From assembly GCA_014239715.1 (NCBI GenBank), contig JAAZYJ010000165.1, forward strand, positions 1 to 5,252: a DNA stretch of 5,252 bases, written 5' to 3'. This stretch comes from Flavobacteriales bacterium (lineage in GTDB: Bacteria; Bacteroidota; Bacteroidia; Flavobacteriales; Parvicellaceae). This document shows positions 1-5,252 of the stretch, one piece after another (within the stretch, counting starts at the first letter, position 1; each line of letters opens with the position of its first letter). Both the position numbers and the translations under genes were made by a program. The notes under the pieces are model-generated. The model worked only from the letters and a program-made list of their open reading frames with translations. It made no database searches and was not told the origin of the DNA.

Positions 1-523
1 GAACTTTAACTGAAATACCGTGATTTACAGAGTAGGTGTATGCCGCTGTTTCTGCTCCTAATTTTGAAGACGCATAAGGAGATAAAGGAAATCTAACGTC
101 CGAATCTTCGGTAAACGGCATTTTACAACCAGCATATAAAGAAGAAGTGCTTGCCATTATATACGATTGAACCTTGAACTCACGCATTAGCTCAAGCAGC
201 TTCAGGCTACCCAGTGTATTAACAGAAATGTACTTTTCGGGATTCTCAATACTGTACCTTACACCTGCCATAGCGGCCAGATTGATAACCCCTTCAAAGT
301 GGTTGGATGAAAATAGTTTTCTCATGAGCACCTCGTCCAGGATAGAGCCTTCAATAAACTCTACATTGGTCAGATCGTTCAACAATTTGCAGCGGTGTAC
401 TTTTAATGAACGATCATAGTAAGGATCCAGATTATCCACCGCCACAACTCCATAACCCGCACTGACAAGCTCTCGGATTACTTCCGAACCAATAAATCCT
501 GCTCCACCTGTAACGAGTATCAT
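1..523 (-). CDS. NAD-dependent sugar-nucleotide epimerase, UDP-glucuronate 4-epimerase-like (3' end cut off)
   Basis: This is the N-terminal 174 residues of an extended short-chain dehydrogenase/reductase; the rest lies beyond the left edge. I read it directly from the minus strand, starting at the ATG at 523-521. The NAD-binding Rossmann motif TGGAGFIGS is at residues 5-13, the adenine-ribose acidic residue region VDN at 29-31, the NLAAMAGV segment at 81-88, the Ser/Thr of the catalytic triad in ASTSSLY at 124-130, and the YxxxK catalytic pair as Tyr150/Lys154 (PYASSK). The DNLDPYYDRSLK and GVRYSIENPEKY segments resemble UDP-glucuronate 4-epimerases more than GalE or RmlB. Family members interconvert UDP-sugars in the cytoplasm for capsule, LPS or exopolysaccharide. 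The full-length family is roughly 320-350 residues, so about half is present. Odd point: LYAG replaces the usual VYG after the active-site Ser/Thr. The exact substrate cannot be fixed without the C-terminal half. It diverges from the MATE gene. Confidence 0.9.
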   Translation of the reverse strand, partial: MILVTGGAGFIGSEVIRELVSAGYGVVAVDNLDPYYDRSLKVHRCKLLNDLTNVEFIEGSILDEVLMRKLFSSNHFEGVINLAAMAGVRYSIENPEKYISVNTLGSLKLLELMREFKVQSYIMASTSSLYAGCKMPFTEDSDVRFPLSPYASSKLGAETAAYTYSVNHGISVKV

Positions 524-541
524 GAATGAACTAATTGGCGT

Positions 542-549
542 CAAACATA
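542..549 (-). promoter_or_regulatory. Bacteroidota-type -7 promoter element for the epimerase gene
   Basis: Read on the minus strand, these bases are TATGTTTG, an exact match to the Bacteroidota sigma-factor -7 consensus TAnnTTTG. The element ends 18 bases before the ATG at 523, which would give a short leader of about a dozen bases. No TTG was found at the expected 17-23 base distance upstream, so only half of the promoter signature is present. The positioning in the divergent spacer supports it; the missing -33 element weakens it. Confidence 0.4.
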
Positions 550-626
550 CATAAATTGCCTGTCTTTATTGCGTTATATTGACCAAACTTCCTTGTGATC
601 TGAAGAAATGAGAAGCAATATGAATT

Positions 627-639
627 AGACACAATGTCT
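627..639. promoter_or_regulatory. Short perfect palindrome in divergent spacer, possible operator
   Basis: AGACA (627-631) and TGTCT (635-639) form a perfect 5-bp inverted repeat around a 3-base centre, CAA. It lies in the 154-bp spacer between the divergent epimerase and MATE genes, 38 bases before the MATE start codon. Many efflux genes are controlled by dimeric TetR- or MarR-type repressors binding such sites, but no regulator gene is present here and a 5-bp half-site can arise by chance. The remainder of the spacer (524-677) shows no gene and no convincing promoter for the plus-strand gene. Confidence 0.2.
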
Positions 640-677
640 CACATTTATCTTCTTTAATTTCCGATATTTGCCTCCCA

Positions 678-2084
678 ATGAAAGGATCAAAAGTTCTTGG
701 TACCGAACCTATGGGTAAATTGTTGTTCAAACAATCCTTACCTGCGGCTATTGGTTTTATGGTCATGTCGTTAAACTCGGTGGTTGACACCATCTATTTA
801 GGCAAGTTTATCGGGGAAGATGCAATTGGTGCAGTAACTGCGGTTACTGCCATTATATTTTTGTTTGCAGTTTTAGGTATGGCGGTCGGAATGGGTGGTG
901 CTTCGATCGTTTCGAGAGCTTTAGGCGCAGGAGACAAAGAAAAAGCTTCTTGGGCATTGAACAACCAAGTATCGTTGCTGCTCATTTGTTTTGTAATAAT
1001 AGTGTGTCTTGGGTATGCGTTTTCAGGCGATCTGGTGTGGATATTTGGGGCGAAAGGAGAAATATTTCCACTCGCCCATAGCTATTTTAAAGTTGTATTG
1101 GTAGGTATTCCATTTCTGGCCTGGGGCATGATGTGCAACAATAATATCAGGGCAGAGGGTAGGGCAACCATGGCGATGATGATCTTATTGGTGCCTTCTG
1201 TGGTCAATATTATTTTGGATGATCTGCTGATACGCCAATTACATGGTGGGATCGAAAGTGCCGCTTGGGCAACAACCATCTCCTTTATGTTGAGCTCTGC
1301 TTTTACTTTTTATTTTTATTTCTTCGGTAAATCCGAGCTTAAGCTGAAGTGGAGCCAGATGAAACTGAAAAAAAAGCTGGTAGCTGAAATTGCTGCTTTG
1401 GGCAGTGTCAGCCTGATCCGCCAAGGATCCATTTCATTGCTGATGATTATTTTAGGCTGGTCATTGCACAAATATGGTTCGCAGGACATACCCTTTGAAA
1501 ACGGAGGTGAGATTGCCTATTCATCATATGGTGTCGCTTCCAGACTGGCGATGTTTGTCTTTTTTCCGTTGATCGGAATTTCTCAGGGTTTTATGCCAAT
1601 AACCGGGTACAATTATGGAGCAAAACAGTACGATCGTGTTCGAAAAGCGATAAAACTGTCCGTAGTTTACGGAACATTGATAGCTGCTGTCCTGTGTTCT
1701 ATTCTGCTTGCGGGAGCCACCTACATTCCATCCTTATTTTTTGTTGGACCAGAGATGAGTTCTTATGCAGCAGATGCTATATTTTATGTATTTATGGCAA
1801 CACCTCTGGTGATGTTCCCTTTCATTGGCAGCAGCTATTATCAGGCGATAGGTAAACCCCTTCCTGCGATGTTATTGACTTTGACAAAACAAACATTTTG
1901 TCTGGTGCCGATCATTTTTCTTCTTCCTGTATTTTATGGCTTGGATGGGATATGGTTTTCGTTTCCAATTGCAGATACTTTAGCAGCAATGATATGCCTC
2001 TACTATCTGTTAAAGGCGACGAGAAGGCTAAAACCGGTTGAACCTAAATTTCCACCACCTTTACCTAAGCCACCATCTGTCTGA
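678..2084 (+). CDS. MATE-family multidrug/cation antiporter
   Basis: A complete 468-residue inner-membrane transporter of the MATE family (MepA/NorM-type, COG0534 type), which exports drugs or organic cations in exchange for Na+ or H+. By eye there are about twelve hydrophobic segments in two six-helix halves joined by a basic cytoplasmic loop (about residues 218-236, KLKWSQMKLKKK). Family motifs include LGTEPMGKLL at 7-16 just before helix 1, VDTIYLG at 36-42, ALGAGDKEKA at 81-90, NIILD at 177-181 and, in the second half, QGFMPITGYNYGAKQYDRVR at 303-322. Length is normal for the family. The ATG at 678 is the first start in frame after a stop at 621-623, and it keeps the conserved LGTEP segment, so the later ATG at 711 is less likely. 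No Shine-Dalgarno sequence is visible, as is common in Bacteroidota. The C-terminus is a short proline-rich tail (455-468, with FPPPLPKPP). The gene converges with the HhH-barrel gene; the substrate cannot be deduced. Confidence 0.95.
   Translation: MKGSKVLGTEPMGKLLFKQSLPAAIGFMVMSLNSVVDTIYLGKFIGEDAIGAVTAVTAIIFLFAVLGMAVGMGGASIVSRALGAGDKEKASWALNNQVSLLLICFVIIVCLGYAFSGDLVWIFGAKGEIFPLAHSYFKVVLVGIPFLAWGMMCNNNIRAEGRATMAMMILLVPSVVNIILDDLLIRQLHGGIESAAWATTISFMLSSAFTFYFYFFGKSELKLKWSQMKLKKKLVAEIAALGSVSLIRQGSISLLMIILGWSLHKYGSQDIPFENGGEIAYSSYGVASRLAMFVFFPLIGISQGFMPITGYNYGAKQYDRVRKAIKLSVVYGTLIAAVLCSILLAGATYIPSLFFVGPEMSSYAADAIFYVFMATPLVMFPFIGSSYYQAIGKPLPAMLLTLTKQTFCLVPIIFLLPVFYGLDGIWFSFPIADTLAAMICLYYLLKATRRLKPVEPKFPPPLPKPPSV
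1370..1412 (+). other. Candidate -1 frameshift signal inside the MATE gene
   Basis: The heptamer A AAA AAG (1370-1376) is in the same phase as in the known dnaX and insertion-sequence frameshift sites: the reading frame has Lys codons AAA (1371-1373) and AAG (1374-1376). After 6 bases, a possible stem-loop follows: outer stem GCTGA (1383-1387) with TCAGC (1408-1412), and inner stem GCTGC (1392-1396) with GCAGT (1402-1406, one G-U pair). In the -1 frame, a TGA follows at 1385-1387. A slip would give a product of about 236 residues holding only the first six-helix half. All elements are visible, but Lys-rich loops often contain A runs, so this may be coincidence. Confidence 0.25.
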
Positions 2085-2115
2085 TGCGATTTAGCTACTA
2101 ATTCATCTACTGAAA

Positions 2116-4215
2116 TTAAAACGTAAACCTCACTTGGGCACGGATATCTGATTTCGTATTTCCATGTATCATTTCATTCCCGGCTCCGATCTCATCCGTA
2201 TTATTCAGGTGCCATTGTGCCCACCTTAGCCAGATGTCAATTCCTTTTCGAGCCCGATATTTCACAGTAAGGTACGTTCTTGTACCTGTTCTGTAGTAGG
2301 CAGGTATTGAAAAATAGTAGAGTACATCATTCTCGTATGCATAGATGCGTGCATCATAAGAATCCGTTTCAAACAAGGCGTACCGAAAGGAAAAGGAAAG
2401 GTTGCTGCTAAGTGGCTTGTAAAGAATGTCCTGGTAGACTAGATATCCATATTCTTTGTCAGACATACCTCTTTGATAACCAATAAGTTCAACTCTATTT
2501 CTTAAAGTAAATGATTCGGAAACTTTATAGCTGATGTTGAATCTGTAGTTGGTTTGTTTTTTGGCAACGACAAAGTCGATATCATCGATGTCTTCTTCAG
2601 TATTTATGGGACGTTTTCGGTTTCTTATCCGTCCATACATAACCAATTTTTTACTGGGTTTGTATTGCAATTGGATCAAGTAGTCATGGCCAAATGTATT
2701 GGGTTTGTCAACCTGATATTTCAACCATGGAAACTTGAATTGATCTATATATGCGTTAAGCTGAATTTTCTTACCCTTTGATAGTTTAAGACCGAGCATT
2801 ACTCCTGTTTCATTGATGTTTTTACTGTTTTCGGCAAACCCGTTGCTTAGGTTATTTTGAAAATCACGATGGTAGTTACGGTATACTACAGAAAGGGCAA
2901 CGCTTGGATCTAATGACACTAAGGCGCCATGGATCTGGGCTATTCCGCCATTAGCACTTCTCGAAACTTCTCCATACAGATTGAAGTTTCTGATCAACAG
3001 ATTGTAATCTGCTCCCAAGACCGTGTTCTGGTTGTCATTGAACTCAAATTGGTTATAGTAGGATAAATTTCTTTCTAGGTTCGCGTCGTAGGTTGAATGC
3101 AAACCCGTAAAGCCAATTCGCAGAACCCTTGATGTGTATTGTAGATTTCCACCCATGTGGGTCTCTCCGATAATATTTTTGTCTTCTATTTCTGCAGGAG
3201 TCCTGTGAAGACCGGTTTGTTGGAACGAGGTGATGGTATATCCGTCAAAATTAGAGGTTGTGTCGTCGTAAGAAACATTGGCATCGATCTTTTTATGCGA
3301 CCCGAATGCCGTAAATTCCAGCTTTCCAAATTCCAAGGTTGCTCCGACACCTCTCATAAATAAATTCTCGTCTACCGAAGCATAGGGGCGTAATCCTCGG
3401 GCATTCCTCTTTGTGGTCATTACGTCAGCACTTTTACCAAATGCCAGGCCGCTCCACACCGTTAAACCCTGGCCAAATTGAGCGTGAAAATCACCAATAG
3501 CCAATGCCTTAAGCTTACCAAAACCATTCAGATAAAGGTGCCCTGAATAAAAATCAAATCCACTCTTTTGATTGCCAGAAAAGATCTGTTCTCCCGCATC
3601 TTTCTCGCCCGTAAATCCAATGCTCACGTTATTTCTGAATTTAAATCGATATCGGGCATAAAGCTTGTCGGGACTACCACTGTATCGTTTGTTAGGACTT
3701 GCAGCCAGCGTTGAATCGTCAATTGGTGAATAGCCCTCCTGCTGCTCAAGAATTCTGGAATAACGAATAAATATTTCATTACTGCTGTTCTTGACCATCT
3801 CTTTAAATGAAATGGTAGGAGAATAGAGATCTGCATTGACGGTAATAAATGGAAGTATGGTTTTGATGGTTGCCAAATTCCACCCTTCTACTGCCTGAAG
3901 TTCATAAATAGAGATTAGTTTTCCATTCAGTTCAATGTGTTCGTATAAATTGTTGATCTGAATGTCTGTTAGTATCCTGATTTGACGTAATTCTTCTTTA
4001 TTTTTAGGGTTGTTGATGTTCAGGGGATGATCGTAGATGTAGGCCAAATAATCGAACAAAGTAGTGAAGTCAATGTCCTCTTCTTCTGAATTTTCAGCGA
4101 TGGTTTCGATGCGTTGTTCTAAAAAATTGAACTTCTGTTGGTCGCTCTTTTGACCGATGGATATAATTGGAAGAAAAAATAAAACAGAAACGAGATATGA
4201 TCGTTTTCTACTCAT
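2116..4215 (-). CDS. Exported helix-hairpin-helix (ComEA-like) outer-membrane beta-barrel protein
   Basis: A 699-residue protein of a type widespread in Bacteroidota and usually annotated only as an HhH-domain protein; its function is not established. Residues 1-21 are a signal peptide (SRKR, then a hydrophobic core, likely cut near SIG|QK). An acidic stretch (ENSEEED, 41-47) follows, then a ComEA-like HhH segment at about 64-126: PLNIN, ILTDIQINNL, NGKLISIYELQAVEGW and LPFITV. The usual Gly-x-Gly turns are not intact. From about 145 onward the sequence is alternating, aromatic-rich beta strand, including the block GDFHAQFGQGL (241-251) and a downstream segment ENLFMRGVG (283-291). The last residue is Phe, in VRFTF, as in many outer-membrane barrels. 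The inferred topology is a periplasmic HhH segment followed by a large barrel. The start overlaps the stop of the upstream PorV/FadL-like gene by ATGA, so the two are probably translationally coupled. No type IX secretion C-terminal domain is seen. Confidence 0.85.
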   Translation of the reverse strand: MSRKRSYLVSVLFFLPIISIGQKSDQQKFNFLEQRIETIAENSEEEDIDFTTLFDYLAYIYDHPLNINNPKNKEELRQIRILTDIQINNLYEHIELNGKLISIYELQAVEGWNLATIKTILPFITVNADLYSPTISFKEMVKNSSNEIFIRYSRILEQQEGYSPIDDSTLAASPNKRYSGSPDKLYARYRFKFRNNVSIGFTGEKDAGEQIFSGNQKSGFDFYSGHLYLNGFGKLKALAIGDFHAQFGQGLTVWSGLAFGKSADVMTTKRNARGLRPYASVDENLFMRGVGATLEFGKLEFTAFGSHKKIDANVSYDDTTSNFDGYTITSFQQTGLHRTPAEIEDKNIIGETHMGGNLQYTSRVLRIGFTGLHSTYDANLERNLSYYNQFEFNDNQNTVLGADYNLLIRNFNLYGEVSRSANGGIAQIHGALVSLDPSVALSVVYRNYHRDFQNNLSNGFAENSKNINETGVMLGLKLSKGKKIQLNAYIDQFKFPWLKYQVDKPNTFGHDYLIQLQYKPSKKLVMYGRIRNRKRPINTEEDIDDIDFVVAKKQTNYRFNISYKVSESFTLRNRVELIGYQRGMSDKEYGYLVYQDILYKPLSSNLSFSFRYALFETDSYDARIYAYENDVLYYFSIPAYYRTGTRTYLTVKYRARKGIDIWLRWAQWHLNNTDEIGAGNEMIHGNTKSDIRAQVRFTF

Positions 4216-5030
4216 TTTTTACTTATTACGTATGAAAGAGAGACCTGTGGGCTGAATCCAAGAATTTGATGGTAAGTGCTGGAAATATCAGCCCTGAACG
4301 AGTCTAGCTTAAGTCCGAAACCAAATGCTGCAATACCCGGATTGGTTGCAATTCCACCCCTGATATAAAACTTATCTCCCGGCATATATTCTAGTCCGAC
4401 TCTGAAAATTGCATCGAACTCGAGTTCTTTTTCTGCTTCACAGGTCACCAATACTTTATCCGAAAAACGGTATCCGGCACCAAATCGCATGATCGTTGGA
4501 ATACGCTCGTCGTAATAATCGTTCAATTTTGTTTTTGTGGGATTGTAAACCTGCATACCGATGGTCAGGGCATCTGTTACTCTTGCCTGTAGTCCCGCTT
4601 CTACCGTGAATGCCATGTTAGATCCGTAGTTATTTGCCAACCGAAGTGAATGGTAATTGACTTGTACACCACCTGAGATTTTATCATTGAATTTCATCCC
4701 ATAGGCCAGACCGATCTTACTTTCTTTGTAAAGGGACCATCCGAATCCGGAGTAATTAAGCCCAAAAGCACCATTGCCAACAGGAATTGCTATTGCGGCA
4801 CCCATTTGACTCAACTCCTTGAGCCCGAAGCGATTTTCGAAATATACTCCGGCACTAGGGTCTTTCAGCCAACCTAGACCTCCCTGGTTATGATGTGTTG
4901 ACCAAACATCCGACAGTGTTAAAGAGGCATGAGCCATTCCCGCACTTCTCGCACCAAGGTGCCAATTTTCATTGCCGGAAAACACAACGATCGGGGAAAA
5001 CATCAACCACAAAAGCAAACACTTGTTCAT
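4212..5030 (-). CDS. PorV/PorQ/FadL-like outer-membrane protein
   Basis: A complete 272-residue predicted outer-membrane protein. Residues 1-18 form a signal peptide (MNK, then a hydrophobic core, cut near VFSG). Directly after it comes a form of the motif typical of PorV/PorQ and related FadL-superfamily barrels: GARSAGMAHASLTLSDVWST (27-46) followed by HNQGGLGWL (47-55), where relatives usually have a HNPAGLA-like sequence. The remainder is alternating beta-strand sequence with many Gly and aromatic residues (for example GAFGLNYSGFGWSLY 87-101 and FYIRGGIATNPGIAAFGFGLKL 221-242, given here as key spans). It is somewhat shorter than PorV or PorQ (generally over 300 residues), so it is probably a paralogue rather than a core type IX secretion component. 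It starts 70 bp after purE and overlaps the HhH-barrel gene by ATGA. The partner is inferred from this coupling. Cys4 is too close to the start and lacks a lipobox, so it is not a lipoprotein. Confidence 0.8.
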   Translation of the reverse strand: MNKCLLLWLMFSPIVVFSGNENWHLGARSAGMAHASLTLSDVWSTHHNQGGLGWLKDPSAGVYFENRFGLKELSQMGAAIAIPVGNGAFGLNYSGFGWSLYKESKIGLAYGMKFNDKISGGVQVNYHSLRLANNYGSNMAFTVEAGLQARVTDALTIGMQVYNPTKTKLNDYYDERIPTIMRFGAGYRFSDKVLVTCEAEKELEFDAIFRVGLEYMPGDKFYIRGGIATNPGIAAFGFGLKLDSFRADISSTYHQILGFSPQVSLSYVISKK

Positions 5031-5100
5031 CTACAGCTCAAAATAATAAATTTGAACAGAACAGGGTAGGTATATTAGCTGTAATGGCAAAAGTGAAAGA

Positions 5101-5252
5101 CTAATTCACACGAAACTTGAACTTATATTCTTTCAGATCTTCGTTTGCCTTAACGATCTTATTTTTCAGCTCTTCTTTGAATTGTACACATTTGTGATAG
5201 ATCTCCTCGTTACCTGTAGCGAGTATCTGTGCCGCAAGAATTCCGGCATTCC
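5101..5252 (-). CDS. purE: 5-(carboxyamino)imidazole ribonucleotide mutase, C-terminal end
   Basis: Reading the minus strand from the right edge gives 49 residues ending at a TAG (5103-5101). They begin NAGILAAQILATGNEEIYHK and continue into a Lys/Glu-rich helix (FKEELKNKI) that ends in EYKFKFRVN. The NAGILAAQIL segment followed by a charged C-terminal helix is the characteristic end of class I PurE. This cytoplasmic enzyme rearranges N5-CAIR to CAIR in purine synthesis, usually together with PurK. The catalytic N-terminal parts lie outside the window, so class and completeness cannot be checked. The next gene on the same strand starts 70 bp downstream; no strong terminator lies between them, so read-through into the outer-membrane pair is possible. 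Confidence 0.85.
   Translation of the reverse strand, partial: NAGILAAQILATGNEEIYHKCVQFKEELKNKIVKANEDLKEYKFKFRVN

Noticed and set aside
174..419. 81-residue plus-strand open frame
   Set aside because: It is antisense to the epimerase, whose motifs are clear on the minus strand; the translation shows no recognisable domain.
663..670. GATATTTG as a -7 element for the MATE gene
   Set aside because: It matches TAnnTTTG at 7 of 8 bases, but would place transcription start at about the start codon, and there is no TTG at the right distance upstream.
2085..2115. Bidirectional terminator in the convergent gap
   Set aside because: Only a 4-bp TTAG/CTAA stem without G-C support or T run was found; no terminator can be supported.
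4212..5030. Assigning porV or porQ to the PorV/FadL-like gene
   Set aside because: The N-terminal motif fits the superfamily, but the length is short and no type IX secretion genes are nearby, so a specific symbol is not justified.
5039..5046. Minus-strand TTATTTTG as a promoter for the PorV-like gene
   Set aside because: It has the A of the TA pair missing, no -33 TTG at 17-23 bases, and lies only 8 bases from the start codon.
4895..5104. 69-residue plus-strand open frame across the purE/PorV-like gap
   Set aside because: It overlaps the signal-peptide end of the PorV-like gene in antisense and has low-complexity, unrecognisable sequence.
5089..5109. Hairpin GTGAA/TTCAC followed by four T on the minus strand as a terminator after purE
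   Set aside because: The stem is 5 bp with only two G-C pairs and a 7-base loop, and the T run is short; too weak to call an intrinsic terminator.

Overview
The window looks like ordinary chromosomal DNA from a member of the Bacteroidota (a Flavobacteriia- or Cytophagia-type bacterium). The reasons are: an A+T-leaning composition (judged by eye, not counted); genes without clear Shine-Dalgarno sequences; a TAnnTTTG-type -7 promoter element; and two outer-membrane protein types typical of the phylum, a PorV/FadL-like small barrel and a large barrel carrying a ComEA-like helix-hairpin-helix (HhH) segment. There are five protein genes, two of them cut by the window edges. I see no RNA gene, insertion sequence, CRISPR array or phage gene.

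Layout. Positions 1-523 (minus) hold the N-terminal 174 residues of an NAD-dependent sugar-nucleotide epimerase, closest by motif to UDP-glucuronate 4-epimerases. A 154-bp divergent spacer (524-677) carries a good minus-strand -7 element and a small perfect palindrome. Positions 678-2084 (plus) hold a complete MATE-family multidrug/cation antiporter. A 31-bp convergent gap without a recognisable terminator separates it from a leftward gene set that runs from the right edge: purE (C-terminus only, 5101-5252), then a PorV/FadL-like outer-membrane protein (4212-5030), then the HhH/beta-barrel protein (2116-4215). The last two overlap by the four bases ATGA and are almost certainly co-translated.

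What stands out. The two-gene outer-membrane module is the least understood part. Both products should be exported, both look like outer-membrane barrels, and the larger combines a periplasmic ComEA-like segment, whose two Gly-x-Gly hairpins are eroded, with a long barrel ending in Phe. Its function is not established; a role in DNA or polymer passage across the outer membrane, or a purely structural role, would both fit. A second, more speculative signal lies inside the MATE gene: an in-phase A AAA AAG slippery heptamer, a 6-base spacer and a potential stem-loop, with a -1-frame stop just after the heptamer, close to the junction between the two six-helix halves. The remaining genes are housekeeping or common accessory functions.
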